Positions 10,953 through 21,364 are shown, numbered from the stretch's first letter. The stretch: 64,000 nucleotides of DNA from Schwartzia succinivorans DSM 10502 (GCF_900129225.1 NZ_FQUG01000003.1:310001-374000), one strand, 5' to 3'. Notes: a model not told the origin generated them from the letters alone. Numbers and translations are program-made.

Positions 10953-13259
10953 TTGCTTAATATTTCCGATTTGAATCCCATGCAGCAGAAAGCGGTTAAC
11001 TGTCTTGAAGGACCTCTGCTTATCATGGCCGGAGCCGGCTCCGGCAAGACAAAGGTACTTACCTATCGTATCGCTAATCTGTTGGAGCATAACGTTCCGC
11101 CCTACGCTATTCTTGCGATTACTTTTACCAATAAAGCCGCTCTCGAGATGCGTGAGCGCGTCAACCGTCTTATCGGTGACGAGGCAAAAAATATATGGCT
11201 CAGTACCTTTCACTCTTTCTGTGCGCGCTTTCTGCGCTTTGAGATTGAAGCAGGCGGAATCTATAAGAAAAACTTTGTAATCTATGACGCTTCGGATACA
11301 AAGGTTGTCATAAAGAAATGCCTTAAAACAATGAATCTTGATGAAAAGCAGTATGCGCCCGCGGCTATTCAGAATGCTATTTCAAATGCGAAGAATCAGC
11401 TTATGGGTCCGGATGCTTTTGCACGCGCTGCAGGGAATTTTTACGAAACAAAGGTAGCAGAGGTTTACCGCATGTATGCGGCAGAGCTTCGTAATAACAA
11501 TGCACTTGATTTCGATGATTTGCTCCTTTTGACAGTTCACATTTTGAAGACCAATGATGAGGTCAGGGAAAAATATCAGCGCAGATTCAGATATATCCTC
11601 GTTGACGAGTATCAGGACACAAATCACGCACAGTATGAGCTGACGCGTCTTTTGGCTGCAGGGCACAAAAATCTCTGCGTCGTGGGTGATGCAGACCAGT
11701 CTATTTACGGCTGGCGCGGAGCGGATATTACGAACATACTGGATTTCAAGCAGGATTATCCAAACGCGGAAAAAATCATGCTCGAGCAGAATTACCGCTC
11801 TACCAAGAAAATACTTGGTGCAGCCAACGCAGTCATTGCGCATAACAGCAACCGTGAGCCGAAAAATCTTTGGACAGAGAACGCGGAAGGAGAAAATATT
11901 GTCTCTTACTGCTCGAATGATGAACGCGGTGAAGCTGACTATATTACAAATGAAATTGAAAGGGAAAAGACGCTGTACCATAAGGAATACGGGGATATAG
12001 CGGTGCTTTACCGTACAAACGCTCAATCACGTGTGCTTGAGGAAGGCTTCATGCGCGCGGGGATCCCTTACACCATGGTTGGCGGACTGAAATTCTATGA
12101 CCGCAAGGAAATAAAGGATATTATCGCATATCTTCGCGTAATATTTAATCCATTGGACTCCATCAGCCTTCTCCGAATAATAAACGAGCCGAAACGCGGC
12201 CTTGGCGATACAAGTATGTCACGTGTTTCCGCATTTGCGGCGCAGTGCGGTATGAGTGTATTTGATGTCATATCCAGTCCCGATGCCCTGGATTCGGTGG
12301 ATGGTCTTACAGGCAGAGCAAAAAATGCCCTGAAGGCATTTGCTGCTCAGGTTTTTGACTGGCTTGCGGCAATGGAGGAAGAGGAGCTGCCAAGCCTTGT
12401 TGAAAAGGTGCTTGATGAGTCGGGATATATCCGTGAGCTTGAAAAAGACGATAAACCCGAGAATCAGTCACGTATAGAAAACCTCAAGGAATTTATCGGT
12501 GTGGCGAAGGATTATGTAAAAAGCGGAGAAATTCCTGACCTCGAGAATTTCCTGAGCCATATTTCGCTTATTTCTGATATTGACGACGCGGATACTTCTG
12601 ACGACCGTGTAACGCTCATGACACTTCATTCAGCGAAGGGTCTTGAGTTTCCTGTGGTTTTCATGGCAGGAATGGAGGATGGGCTTTTCCCTCATTCACG
12701 AACCCTGATGGATGATGAACAGATTGAAGAAGAACGCCGTACCTGTTATGTTGGCATTACTCGCGCGCAGCAGAAGCTTTACCTGACACGGGCGAGGAAT
12801 CGTATGATTTTCGGAAAGCCTGCAAATTATCAGCCATCACGTTTCCTTGGAGAGATACCTCCGCAGTATCTTGAGGAGAAGAAAGAGGAAGGCGGAGGAT
12901 GGGGCTTTTCACAGAGAGGACGCGGCTTTTCGCAGTATCAGCCGCGGTTCACCTCTACGCCGCAGGCAGGCGCTGCTCCGACAGGTCATGGAATGTCTGC
13001 AAGGGAAGCACTTGCGGGCTTCGGACATCAGCAGGCACCTGTGCAGAGAAATACGGCACCTGCGCCGACAGGCGGAGTTCTCAGGCCTGATATGTCTATC
13101 CAATGGAAGGTCGGAGATAAGGTACGTCATTCCAAATGGGGCATTGGAACCATTGTTTCCTTACAGGGAACGGGTGAAGAGGTCTCACTCAAAATTGCAT
13201 TCCCGGGACAGGGAATTAAAGGCCTTATGCAGAAATACGCGCCGATTACGCGGGCGTGA
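10953..13259 (+). CDS. pcrA: ATP-dependent DNA helicase PcrA/UvrD
   Basis: Superfamily 1A 3'-5' helicase (768 aa) acting in excision repair, replication restart and removal of RecA filaments. The TTG start is chosen because GGAGG lies 7 bases upstream and the protein then opens LNISDLNPMQQKAV, the family N-terminus with the Q motif. Walker A AGAGSGKTKVL (about residue 28), DEYQDTN Walker B, GDADQSIYGWRGA, LEQNYRS, TLHSAKGLEFPVVF and VGITRAQQKLYLTRA are all present. The C-terminus has the Gly/Gln-rich linker and the Tudor-like end (VGDKVRHSKWGIGTIV) that contacts RNA polymerase or UvrB in homologues. Likely transcribed by read-through from ppaC. Confidence 0.96.
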   Translation: MLNISDLNPMQQKAVNCLEGPLLIMAGAGSGKTKVLTYRIANLLEHNVPPYAILAITFTNKAALEMRERVNRLIGDEAKNIWLSTFHSFCARFLRFEIEAGGIYKKNFVIYDASDTKVVIKKCLKTMNLDEKQYAPAAIQNAISNAKNQLMGPDAFARAAGNFYETKVAEVYRMYAAELRNNNALDFDDLLLLTVHILKTNDEVREKYQRRFRYILVDEYQDTNHAQYELTRLLAAGHKNLCVVGDADQSIYGWRGADITNILDFKQDYPNAEKIMLEQNYRSTKKILGAANAVIAHNSNREPKNLWTENAEGENIVSYCSNDERGEADYITNEIEREKTLYHKEYGDIAVLYRTNAQSRVLEEGFMRAGIPYTMVGGLKFYDRKEIKDIIAYLRVIFNPLDSISLLRIINEPKRGLGDTSMSRVSAFAAQCGMSVFDVISSPDALDSVDGLTGRAKNALKAFAAQVFDWLAAMEEEELPSLVEKVLDESGYIRELEKDDKPENQSRIENLKEFIGVAKDYVKSGEIPDLENFLSHISLISDIDDADTSDDRVTLMTLHSAKGLEFPVVFMAGMEDGLFPHSRTLMDDEQIEEERRTCYVGITRAQQKLYLTRARNRMIFGKPANYQPSRFLGEIPPQYLEEKKEEGGGWGFSQRGRGFSQYQPRFTSTPQAGAAPTGHGMSAREALAGFGHQQAPVQRNTAPAPTGGVLRPDMSIQWKVGDKVRHSKWGIGTIVSLQGTGEEVSLKIAFPGQGIKGLMQKYAPITRA

Positions 13260-13271
13260 GGATAATTAAAT

Positions 13272-13310
13272 ATTTTGTCTTTGGCAAAACATCTGCATTA
13301 GCTGTATAAT
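13272..13310 (+). promoter_or_regulatory. Promoter of gatCAB with short copy of the palindromic element
   Basis: Imperfect palindrome TTTTGTC-TTT-GGCAAAA (about 13274-13290) contains the -35 box TTGGCA (13281-13286); an 18-base spacer leads to TATAAT (13305-13310). gatC starts 36 bases downstream. Confidence 0.75.
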
Positions 13311-13345
13311 AGTGTTTGTTTAGATTTTATTAGGATGGTGAAAAC

Positions 13346-13636
13346 ATGAAGGTCACAAAAGAAGATATCCAGAATGTTGCCGGACTTTCGAGACTGGCAA
13401 TACCGGATACAGAGACAGATGTTTATATCGCACAGCTCGGCGGATTCCTGGAATACGTTGAGAATCTTAAGGAAATTGATACAGAGGGAGTAGCACCTAC
13501 CACATATGCGCTTCCGATGCAGAATGTTTTCCGTGAGGATGTTGTAAAGCCTTCGCTTGACCGCGAAGCTGCCTTAAGCAACGCGCCTATGAAGGAAGAC
13601 GGGTATTTTAAGGTTCCGCGCGTTTTGGAAGAATAA
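13346..13636 (+). CDS. gatC: Aspartyl/glutamyl-tRNA amidotransferase subunit C
   Basis: GatC (96 aa) is the small belt subunit that clamps GatA and GatB in the amidotransferase converting Glu-tRNA(Gln) or Asp-tRNA(Asn) to the amidated forms. It shows the family start [19 protein letters not shown], the helix with [21 protein letters not shown], and the C-terminal strand motif LREDVVKPS-like ([26 protein letters not shown]). First gene of gatCAB. Confidence 0.95.
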   Translation: MKVTKEDIQNVAGLSRLAIPDTETDVYIAQLGGFLEYVENLKEIDTEGVAPTTYALPMQNVFREDVVKPSLDREAALSNAPMKEDGYFKVPRVLEE

Positions 13637-13661
13637 TACATCTGTTGGGGAGGAAATGACT

Positions 13662-15134
13662 GTGACATTATGGAATAAACCGGCACATGAGCTTCATGAC
13701 CTGCTGGTTAAAAAAGAAATATCCGCAACTGAACTCACACAGGACGTCCTTGCGAGAATGGATGCGGTTGAAGGAAAAGTAAAAGCATTTTTGACGATAA
13801 CGAAGGAGCAGGCTCTTGAGCAGGCTAAAGCTGTAGATGAAAAAATAGCTGCAGGAGAAAATATTTCGTTTCTCGCAGGTATTCCGGGTGCAGTGAAGGA
13901 CAACATCTGCACAAAGGGAGTCCGTACAACCTGTGCTTCCAAAATTCTTGAAAATTTTGTTCCGCCTTATGACGCTTCCGTTGTGACGAAGCTGCAGAAG
14001 GAGTTTCCTGTTCTTGTGGGCAAGGCAAACCTTGATGAATTTGCAATGGGCGGTTCTACGGAAAATTCGGGTTTCTATCCGACTCATAACCCGTGGAATA
14101 CGGAGTGTGTACCTGGCGGAAGCTCAGGCGGCAGCGCTGCGGCTGTTGCTTCGGGAAGCGCAATTTTTGCTCTTGGCTCAGATACAGGCGGTTCTATCCG
14201 CCAGCCGGCTTCCTTCTGCGGTGTTGTAGGCATGAAGCCGACATACGGCCGTGTTTCCCGATATGGTCTTGTGGCTTATGCATCCTCTTTGGATCAGATT
14301 GGGCCTATCACCCGTGATGTTACCGACTGTGCTAATGTTCTCAACGTTATCGCAGGTCATGACGATATGGATTCTACCTCCAGCTTTGCTGAGGTTCCTG
14401 ACTACACAAAGTCTCTTGTTCAGGATGTTAAAGGTCTTAAAATCGGCCTTCCGAAGGAATATTTCGTTGACGGAATGGATCAGGATGTAGAAAAGGCTGT
14501 CCGCAATGCTATTGAACAGCTCAAATCTCTTGGTGCTGAGATTGTTGAAGTATCTCTGCCCCATACAAAATATGCAATCTCCACGTATTATCTGATTGCG
14601 CCTGCAGAGGCAGCTACAAACCTTGAGCGTTATGACGGCATCAGCTACGGCGAGCGTATCGACGGTGCCGATGTAGTTGAACTCATGACGAATACCCGCA
14701 GCAAACTCTTCGGTGAAGAGGTAAAACGCCGTATTATGATCGGCAACTATGCTCTTTCCGCAGGCTACTATGACGCATACTATCTGAAAGCGCTGAAGGT
14801 GCGCACGCTTATTCAGAAGGATTATACAGACGCGTTTGAAAAGGTTGATGTTATTGCGGCTCCGACTGCACCTACACCTGCGTATAAAATCGGAGAAATG
14901 ATTTCTGACCCGTTGAAGATGTATCTGCAGGATATTTGCACAGTACCTTTGAATCTGGCAGGTCTGCCGGGTATCTCCGTTCCGTGCGGATACAGTCAGA
15001 AGCACATGCCTATCGGACTTCAGCTTATCGGCAAACCTCTGGACGAGGCAACACTTATTCGTACGGCATATACGTATGAACAGAGCCAGTCCTTCCATAA
15101 GGAAATGGCAGAACTCGGAGGTGCTGAAGCATGA
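13662..15134 (+). CDS. gatA: Aspartyl/glutamyl-tRNA amidotransferase subunit A
   Basis: GatA (490 aa) is the glutaminase/amidase subunit that releases ammonia from glutamine. The amidase signature is complete: catalytic Lys in VKDNICTKG, Gly-Ser region STENSGF, and [14 protein letters not shown] with the Ser-cisSer-Lys triad, then [13 protein letters not shown]. The GTG at 13662 is preferred: GGGGAGG lies 8 bases upstream and the product then starts [14 protein letters not shown] after the initiator, matching the family; the in-frame ATG at 13656 is only 2 bases from that ribosome binding site. Its stop overlaps gatB in an ATGA. Confidence 0.97.
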   Translation: MTLWNKPAHELHDLLVKKEISATELTQDVLARMDAVEGKVKAFLTITKEQALEQAKAVDEKIAAGENISFLAGIPGAVKDNICTKGVRTTCASKILENFVPPYDASVVTKLQKEFPVLVGKANLDEFAMGGSTENSGFYPTHNPWNTECVPGGSSGGSAAAVASGSAIFALGSDTGGSIRQPASFCGVVGMKPTYGRVSRYGLVAYASSLDQIGPITRDVTDCANVLNVIAGHDDMDSTSSFAEVPDYTKSLVQDVKGLKIGLPKEYFVDGMDQDVEKAVRNAIEQLKSLGAEIVEVSLPHTKYAISTYYLIAPAEAATNLERYDGISYGERIDGADVVELMTNTRSKLFGEEVKRRIMIGNYALSAGYYDAYYLKALKVRTLIQKDYTDAFEKVDVIAAPTAPTPAYKIGEMISDPLKMYLQDICTVPLNLAGLPGISVPCGYSQKHMPIGLQLIGKPLDEATLIRTAYTYEQSQSFHKEMAELGGAEA

Positions 15135-16570
15135 AATACGAAGCAGTCATCGGACTTGAAATTCACTGCGAATTAAAAACAAAAACAAAGATTTTCTGCG
15201 GATGCGAAACGGGCTTCGGCGGCGACCAGAACACGCACGTATGCCCGGTCTGTCTCGGACTTCCGGGTGTTCTCCCAACCATCAACAAACGTGTTGTGGA
15301 GTTCGGTATCAAGGCAGGACTTGCAACGAACTGCACAATCAACAAGTTCAGCAAATTCGACCGCAAAAACTACTACTATCCTGACCTTCCGAAAAACTGG
15401 CAGACCTCTCAGTATGACCTGCCTATTGCGGAGCATGGCTGGGTAGATATTGATGTCGAGGGCGAAAAGAAACGTGTCCGCCTTACACGTATCCACATGG
15501 AGGAGGACGCAGGAAAGCTGGTTCACTCAGGAAACACCATCAAGGATTCCGCGTCTTCAAATGTTGATTACAATCGTACCGGCGTTCCTTTGCTGGAAAT
15601 CGTATCCGAGCCGGATATGCACACGGCTGAGGAAGCACGTACATACATGGAAAAAATCAAGGCAATCATGGAATACATCGATGTTTCCAACTGCCGCATG
15701 GAAGAAGGCAATCTCCGCGCTGATGTCAACGTCTCCATACGTCCCGTCGGCTCAAAGGAGCTCGGAACGCGCACAGAGATGAAGAATATCAACTCCTTCA
15801 AATCCCTTGTTGATGCAATCGACTATGAGATTGACCGTCAGACGGAGGTCCTTGAGGACGGCGGTCATATTGTACAGGAAACGCGTACATGGGATCCGAA
15901 CCGCGGAATCACGCTTTCCATGCGCAGCAAGGAAGACGCTCACGACTACCGCTATATGCCGGAGCCTGATTTGCCGCCGATTGTTACTACGGACGAGCAG
16001 ATAGAAGCATACCGCAAAGAGCTTCCTGAGCTGCCCGATGCACGCCGCGAACGCCTCGAGAAGGAATACGGTCTTTCGGATTATGATGCAGGGGTTATCA
16101 CGGCATCCCGTCCGATGGCAGAATACTTCGATGAGGTCGTTGCAGGAGGCGCTGATGCCAAGCTTGCGGCAAACTGGATTATGGGCGAGCTTGCTAAGCA
16201 TCTGAACGCGGAGAACAAGACTATCGTTGATTCTCCTGTGGAGCCTGCACGTCTTGCAGCGATGATTCAGATGATTACCAAAGGCACTATTTCCTCTAAG
16301 ATTGCAAAGACTGTCTTCGAGGAAATGTGGACCTCCAAGGATGCCCCGGAAGAAATCGTCAAGGCAAAGGGTCTTGTTCAGATTACTGACACGAAAGCAA
16401 TCGAAGAGATTGTTGACAAAGTAATCGCTGACAATCCAAAGCCGGTTGAAGATTACAAGGGCGGAAACAAGAAAGCTATCGGCGCGCTTGTCGGACAGGT
16501 TATGAAGCAGTCCAAAGGCAAGGCAAATCCGCAGATGGTAAATCAGCTGCTTGCGCAGAAGCTTGGATAA
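15131..16570 (+). CDS. gatB: Aspartyl/glutamyl-tRNA amidotransferase subunit B
   Basis: GatB (479 aa) activates the Glu or Asp on the mischarged tRNA with ATP and receives ammonia from GatA. The N-terminal catalytic cradle shows [33 protein letters not shown] (zinc-binding Cys pair), [16 protein letters not shown], and [10 protein letters not shown]; the C-terminal YqeY-like domain ends with [17 protein letters not shown] that binds the tRNA tail. Start overlaps gatA by 4 bases. Confidence 0.97.
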   Translation: MKYEAVIGLEIHCELKTKTKIFCGCETGFGGDQNTHVCPVCLGLPGVLPTINKRVVEFGIKAGLATNCTINKFSKFDRKNYYYPDLPKNWQTSQYDLPIAEHGWVDIDVEGEKKRVRLTRIHMEEDAGKLVHSGNTIKDSASSNVDYNRTGVPLLEIVSEPDMHTAEEARTYMEKIKAIMEYIDVSNCRMEEGNLRADVNVSIRPVGSKELGTRTEMKNINSFKSLVDAIDYEIDRQTEVLEDGGHIVQETRTWDPNRGITLSMRSKEDAHDYRYMPEPDLPPIVTTDEQIEAYRKELPELPDARRERLEKEYGLSDYDAGVITASRPMAEYFDEVVAGGADAKLAANWIMGELAKHLNAENKTIVDSPVEPARLAAMIQMITKGTISSKIAKTVFEEMWTSKDAPEEIVKAKGLVQITDTKAIEEIVDKVIADNPKPVEDYKGGNKKAIGALVGQVMKQSKGKANPQMVNQLLAQKLG

Positions 16571-16579
16571 AGACATAAG

Positions 16580-16612
16580 AAAAGAGAACCGTTCACGCGG
16601 TTCTCTTTTTTT
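16580..16612. terminator. Bidirectional terminator between gatB and the convergent amidohydrolase
   Basis: Stem 16580-16591 with 16598-16609, perfect AAAAGAGAACCG/CGGTTCTCTTTT pairing, loop of 6, T run on the plus strand and A run (T run of the minus strand) on the other side. It serves gatB and the gene ending at 16614. Confidence 0.9.
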
Positions 16613-16613
16613 A

Positions 16614-17861
16614 TCAGATTTTGAAGTTTTCCTGCGACAATTTTTTTACAGCCTTTTCAAGGAGCTTTGTTACGCAGAATATGTCGTCCATTTCGGCGTG
16701 CTCGGCAGCGTTGTGGCTGATACCGTCCTTGCATGGGATGAATAACATTCCGGCAGGAGCGTAGGGCGCCCAGAACATTGTATCGTGGCCTGCGCCGCTT
16801 GGCATGCGTTTGTAGGAAACTTCTTCATCCTCACAGATGGAGCTCAAATAATCTACCATAGGGGCAGACAGCGGTACAGGGGTTTCATCAGAGATTACCT
16901 TGATTTCGTATTCAATATCACGCTTTTTGCAGACGATGTCGATTCCTTTTTTCAGAGTTTCAACAATCTTGGCCTTCGCGTCTTTGTCTATGCTGCGGAT
17001 ATCAATTCCCATTTCCGCTTCACCGGGTATAACATTCATGACACCCGGAGTAATATTGAGGATACCGACTGTTCCGACTGCGGGCGGATTCTGCTGCTCA
17101 GAAGCAAGCTTTTCAACAAGCAGCGTGATTTCCGCTGATGCACACAGAGCATCGGAGCGCATTCCCATTGGCGTTGCTCCGCTGTGGTCGGCCTTTCCGT
17201 GGAGGAAGACTCGCAGACGTGTGGGAGCGGCGATGCCTGTGACGACACCAATTTGTGTTTTTTCGTATTCCAGGACCTTTCCCTGCTCGATATGAACCTC
17301 AAGAAATGCTTTCAAAGGTTCATTGTACACTGCTTCGGAAATATTATCAGGGGATAAATTTCTGGATTTTAAGACCTCGTAAAGAGATTTTCCGTCCTTT
17401 CCCTTGAGGCTGTGAAGGTCATCAGTGGAAAGCTCTCCACGCATAACACGGCTGCCCAGCTCTGCCATTCCGAAGCGGCTGGATTCCTCGCACATAAAGA
17501 TGACAGCTTCAAGCGGATGCTCGTTTTGGAAATTTTCTTCATCGAGGCTTTTCATTACCTCAATGGAAGCAAGAACACCAAGTACGCCGTCATAGTTGCC
17601 GCCAGCTGGAACGCTGTCCCCGTGGGAGCCGAACATAATGGCAGGCAGTGATGGATTTCTGCCCTCGCGGCGTGCAATGACGTTGCCGAATGCATCAATG
17701 CGTATAGAAAGTCCCGCGTCCTTCATGAGGCTCATTAGATATTCCCGTCCCTGCCAGTCGCTGTCGGAGAAGGCAAGACGGAAGATGCCGGGCTTTTCAT
17801 TCGGTGTTGAGATTTTCTCCATCTCAGAAAAATGCTTTGCTAAACGTTCTTTAGAAATCAC
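16614..17861 (-). CDS. Zn-dependent M20-family amidohydrolase (hydantoinase/carbamoylase type)
   Basis: 415 aa, M20 peptidase fold, of the group containing N-carbamoyl-L-amino acid hydrolase, allantoate amidohydrolase and beta-ureidopropionase. Metal-ligand motifs: GSHGDSVPAGGNYDGVLGVLA (His and Asp), CEESSRFG (Glu pair), HIEQGKVLE (His) and the C-terminal GAGHDTMFW...GISHNAAEHA. The exact substrate cannot be read from sequence; neighbours give no pathway. The GTG start has GGGAGG 8 bases upstream. It stands alone on the minus strand with its own promoter and converges on gatB. Confidence 0.85.
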   Translation of the reverse strand: MISKERLAKHFSEMEKISTPNEKPGIFRLAFSDSDWQGREYLMSLMKDAGLSIRIDAFGNVIARREGRNPSLPAIMFGSHGDSVPAGGNYDGVLGVLASIEVMKSLDEENFQNEHPLEAVIFMCEESSRFGMAELGSRVMRGELSTDDLHSLKGKDGKSLYEVLKSRNLSPDNISEAVYNEPLKAFLEVHIEQGKVLEYEKTQIGVVTGIAAPTRLRVFLHGKADHSGATPMGMRSDALCASAEITLLVEKLASEQQNPPAVGTVGILNITPGVMNVIPGEAEMGIDIRSIDKDAKAKIVETLKKGIDIVCKKRDIEYEIKVISDETPVPLSAPMVDYLSSICEDEEVSYKRMPSGAGHDTMFWAPYAPAGMLFIPCKDGISHNAAEHAEMDDIFCVTKLLEKAVKKLSQENFKI

Positions 17862-17893
17862 AGTTGTATCCCTCCCAAAGATTAAACAACTCT

Positions 17894-17922
17894 ATTTTAT
17901 TTCCACGACGAAAAAATGTAAA
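17894..17922 (-). promoter_or_regulatory. Promoter of the M20 amidohydrolase
   Basis: On the minus strand TTTACA (17922-17917), 17-base spacer, TAAAAT (17899-17894), 33 bases before the GTG start. Confidence 0.55.
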
Positions 17923-17951
17923 GAAAAGTGTTAATAAATCCTCTGCCGTCA

Positions 17952-17980
17952 TGGAAAGATAGATATACAAATGCTATAAT
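17952..17980 (+). promoter_or_regulatory. Promoter of the rel gene
   Basis: TGGAAA (17952-17957), 17-base spacer, TATAAT (17975-17980). The predicted transcript start near 17987 makes the ATG at 17992 almost leaderless and favours the start at 18022. Confidence 0.6.
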
Positions 17981-18021
17981 ATACACAATACATGGAAAGT
18001 ATGGACGCAGGGAGATCTTCG

Positions 18022-20259
18022 ATGAATGATAAAGGAAATGAAACCGTAACAATTGAAGATATTATTGAGCTGGCACGTAAAACGCAGCCTGAGGCAGATC
18101 TTGATGTAATATACAGCGCTTATGAGCTTGCACGTAAAGCCCATGAGGGACAGAAGCGTGCGTCAGGAGAGGAGTATATAATTCATCCTCTGAATGTGGC
18201 AAAGATACTCTGTGATATGCATCTTGACGAGGCAACTATAAGTGCTGCTCTTCTGCACGATGTCGTTGAAGATACGACATATACGATAGAGGAAATGCAG
18301 GAGCAGTTCGGCGATGAGATTGCCATGCTTATCGACGGCGTTACAAAGTTAGGTAAAATCGAATATAAGTCAAAGGAAGAACAGCAGCTTGAGAATTATC
18401 GCAAGCTGTTTTTAGCCATGGCAAAAGATATTCGTGTCATACTCATAAAGCTGGCCGACCGTCTGCATAATATGCGTACGCTGAAATATATGCGTGAGGA
18501 CAAGCAGAAGCGTATTGCCAGTGAGACTATAGAAATCTACGCGCCTCTTGCAAACCGTCTTGGTATTTCCAGTATCAAGTGGGAGCTTGAGGATCTTTGT
18601 CTTCGCTATCTTGAGCCGGAGATATACTACGACCTTGTCGAGAGCGTAAAGCAGAAACGCCGTGAACGTCAGGAATTTATAGATGCTGCAATCGAGCAGC
18701 TTACTCAAATGCTGAAGGATGGCGGAATAAAAGCAGAAATACGCGGACGCGCAAAGCATTTCTACAGTATTTACAAAAAAATGAAACGTGACAACAAGGA
18801 CATAAGCGAGATATATGATTTATCCGCCGTGCGCGTTCTTGTTGATTCGGTGCGTGACTGCTATGCCGTTTTGGGCGTTATTCACGCAATGTGGAAGCCT
18901 ATGCCGGGACGGTTTAAGGATTATATTGCGATGCCAAAATCCAACGGCTATCAGTCCCTTCATACTACCGTTATGACTCGGGGATATCCGCTTGAGATTC
19001 AGATTCGCACATTTAATATGCATCAGGTATCTGAATACGGTGTCGCTGCCCACTGGAAGTATAAAGAAGCAGGCAAGAGCATAGGTGCTGCCGATACATA
19101 TGACCAAAAGCTGTCATGGCTTCGTCAGATGGTAAGTCTTCAGCAGGAGCTCAGTGATCCGAGGGAATATGTCGAGGCATTGAAGGTTGACGTATTCTCC
19201 GACGAGGTTTTTGTATTTACTCCAAAGGGTGATGTTATTGACCTGCCGAAGGGCTCAATCCCACTGGATTTCGCGTATCGTATACATACCGAGGTGGGGC
19301 ATCACTGTGTCGGTGCAAAGGTCAACGGAAAACTTGTTCCTCTGGAATATAAGCTTAAAAACGGAGATATTGTTTCAATTATTACCAATAAGGCGAATAA
19401 CGGTCCAAGCCCGGACTGGCTGAATATAGTTGCGTCTTCGGAAACGAGAAACAAGATTCGTTCATGGTTCAAAAAAGCGAAGCGTGAGGAAAATATTGAG
19501 CGTGGAATGGGCATGCTTGAAAAGGAAGCAAAACGCCTTGGCTACGAGCCGAAGCAGCTTTTCAAATCAGGTCGTTTGCTTGAGGTTGCCAAGAAGCTGA
19601 ATATCTCACAGGAAGAGGATCTGCTGGCTGCCGTTGGGTATGGCGGCATCACCATGAACGGCATCATGTCGAAGCTGATAGAGCTGCACAAAAAAGAACT
19701 CAAAGAAGCAGCGGGGCCGGATATTTCAAAGCTTCTCAGCGAATTGAAGCCAACCCATGGCAAAATGAAAAAATCAAGCCACGGTATCCTGGTTGAGGGT
19801 GAGGCAGGACTTCTGGTGCGCCTTGCCCGCTGCTGCAATCCGATTCCGGGAGATCCTATTGTTGGCTATATTACGCGCGGACGCGGCGTATCTGTACATC
19901 GGGCGGACTGTCCGAACGTACTCGGTGATATGGGGGATTTCTCACGCCTTATTGAGGTAGACTGGGATATCGGGCTGGATAAGGTCTATACAGTGCAGAT
20001 TACAATCGTGGCAAACGACAAGAGCGGCGTGCTGACTACGCTTTTGGCTGTGCCTTCGGAAATGAAGGTAAATATCAGCTCCATCAACGCAAAGCCGAAC
20101 CGCAGGAACAAGACATCGACTATTATGATGGGACTCGATGTAAAAAATGCACAGCAGATTCAGCAGATTATGACCAAGCTGCGTCGTTTGAAGGATGTTT
20201 ACAGCGTCACCAGAGCACTTTCAACAAATATGAAGGAGATTAATATTGATGAAAGTTGA
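18022..20259 (+). CDS. rel: Bifunctional (p)ppGpp synthetase/hydrolase (Rel/SpoT family)
   Basis: Long RSH protein, 745 aa, making and degrading the stringent-response alarmone. Domains in order: HD hydrolase (residues about 35-190; HPLNVAKIL, ALLHDVVEDT with the catalytic His-Asp at 79-80), synthetase (about 225-340; GRAKHFYSIYKKM, YDLSAVRVLVD, NGYQSLHTTV), TGS (about 385-445; VFVFTPKGDVIDLPKGS), the zinc-finger/helical region with RCCNPIPGDPIVGYITRG, and a C-terminal ACT (YTVQITIVANDKSGVL). Both catalytic halves look intact, so bifunctionality is expected. Start at 18022: GGGAG 7 bases upstream. The next gene overlaps the 3' end by 11 bases. Confidence 0.96.
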   Translation: MNDKGNETVTIEDIIELARKTQPEADLDVIYSAYELARKAHEGQKRASGEEYIIHPLNVAKILCDMHLDEATISAALLHDVVEDTTYTIEEMQEQFGDEIAMLIDGVTKLGKIEYKSKEEQQLENYRKLFLAMAKDIRVILIKLADRLHNMRTLKYMREDKQKRIASETIEIYAPLANRLGISSIKWELEDLCLRYLEPEIYYDLVESVKQKRRERQEFIDAAIEQLTQMLKDGGIKAEIRGRAKHFYSIYKKMKRDNKDISEIYDLSAVRVLVDSVRDCYAVLGVIHAMWKPMPGRFKDYIAMPKSNGYQSLHTTVMTRGYPLEIQIRTFNMHQVSEYGVAAHWKYKEAGKSIGAADTYDQKLSWLRQMVSLQQELSDPREYVEALKVDVFSDEVFVFTPKGDVIDLPKGSIPLDFAYRIHTEVGHHCVGAKVNGKLVPLEYKLKNGDIVSIITNKANNGPSPDWLNIVASSETRNKIRSWFKKAKREENIERGMGMLEKEAKRLGYEPKQLFKSGRLLEVAKKLNISQEEDLLAAVGYGGITMNGIMSKLIELHKKELKEAAGPDISKLLSELKPTHGKMKKSSHGILVEGEAGLLVRLARCCNPIPGDPIVGYITRGRGVSVHRADCPNVLGDMGDFSRLIEVDWDIGLDKVYTVQITIVANDKSGVLTTLLAVPSEMKVNISSINAKPNRRNKTSTIMMGLDVKNAQQIQQIMTKLRRLKDVYSVTRALSTNMKEINIDES

Positions 20260-20869
20260 ATATTTTGTAGTAGGCCCGATTGATGTGAACTGCTATGTTA
20301 TTTCCGATGATAACGGAATCGGGGCTGTTATTGACCCGGGAGGCAATGCAGAGCGTATTCTGGCGTATATAAAAAAAGAAAATCTGGACATACGTTATGT
20401 TCTTAATACTCATGGGCATGGAGACCACATAGGTGCCGATGATGCAGTGCGCGATGGAACAGGGGCGCCTCTTTACATTCATGCGGCCGATGCGGATATG
20501 CTTACGGATGCAAGAAAAAATCTTTCCGCGTTCATGGGATATCAGGCTCTTGCACGGCCGGCCGATGTGCTTTTGCACGGAGGTGAGGAAATCACTGTTG
20601 GTGATATTAAACTGAAGGTCGTTTGTACTCCGGGCCATTCCGCGGGAGGAGTATGCTTTGTCGGGGATGGATTTGTTTTCAGCGGTGACGCGCTTTTTGC
20701 CGATTCCATCGGAAGAACGGATTTCCCGGGAGGCTCACAGTCGGAGCTTGTTAGCTCAATAAAGAGGGAACTAATGGTGCTTCCTGATGAAACAGAGGTA
20801 TATCCCGGTCACGGCCCCAAAACAACAATCGGATGGGAAAAAGTATATAATCCTTACCTTCAGTGGTAA
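20249..20869 (+). CDS. Metallo-beta-lactamase-fold hydrolase (glyoxalase II-like)
   Basis: 206 aa MBL-fold hydrolase. Metal-binding motif THGHGDHIGADD (HxHxDH, residues about 54-65), then CTPGHSAGGVCF, FSGDALFADSIGRTDFPGG and YPGHGPKTTIGWEK, which is the short YcbL/glyoxalase II-like layout without the C-terminal helical domain of true glyoxalase II. Substrate may be a thioester such as S-lactoylglutathione or another small metabolite; not decided by sequence. The ATG at 20249 has AAGGAG 9 bases upstream and overlaps the rel stop, implying translational coupling. Confidence 0.85.
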   Translation: MKVEYFVVGPIDVNCYVISDDNGIGAVIDPGGNAERILAYIKKENLDIRYVLNTHGHGDHIGADDAVRDGTGAPLYIHAADADMLTDARKNLSAFMGYQALARPADVLLHGGEEITVGDIKLKVVCTPGHSAGGVCFVGDGFVFSGDALFADSIGRTDFPGGSQSELVSSIKRELMVLPDETEVYPGHGPKTTIGWEKVYNPYLQW

Positions 20870-20996
20870 AAATAACTTTTTTCTATGCTTGAAGGATTTA
20901 CAATATATGTTATTATATATTACGGAAAACAGATAATTTGAATTTCTGCGTTTGGTAAAGAATGCAGAAAAATACCGAGAAAAGAGCGTGAATAAA

Positions 20997-21356
20997 ATGA
21001 GTGCTTTGCTTACAGATCTTCGTGGACGGGGATGCGATATTGACAGTGCAATGACACGTTTTTTAAACAATGAGGAGTTTTATGCTAAGCTGTATAAGAA
21101 ATTTGTGGCTGATCCTGCGTTTGAAGGGCTTGGGGAAGCTTTGGACACACAGGATGCTGATCTGGCCTTCCGTCATGCACATACACTGAAGGGCCTTACT
21201 GCTAATATGGGCCTTACTCCGTTGTATGATCTTGTTGTAAAAATTGTCGAGCCGCTGCGTGAGGGAAACTGCAAGCCTGAGCTCAAGAAGATATATGATG
21301 AGCTTATGGAGCAGATGAAGGTATATCGTATTTTGGCAGCTCGCGACGGGGAGTGA
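20997..21356 (+). CDS. Histidine phosphotransfer (Hpt) domain protein
   Basis: A 119-residue protein that is essentially one Hpt four-helix domain. The phosphoacceptor motif AHTLKG places the phosphorylated His at residue 62, followed by LTANMGLTPLYDLVVKIVE, the second conserved helix. Hpt proteins relay phosphate between hybrid kinases and response regulators; no kinase or regulator is adjacent. The ATG at 20997 is taken; an in-frame GTG at 20988 is possible and the ribosome binding site is weak. Its end overlaps or abuts the following metal regulator (GGGGAG at 21347-21352 lies inside its last codons). Confidence 0.75.
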   Translation: MSALLTDLRGRGCDIDSAMTRFLNNEEFYAKLYKKFVADPAFEGLGEALDTQDADLAFRHAHTLKGLTANMGLTPLYDLVVKIVEPLREGNCKPELKKIYDELMEQMKVYRILAARDGE

Positions 21357-21364
21357 CACTGTTC

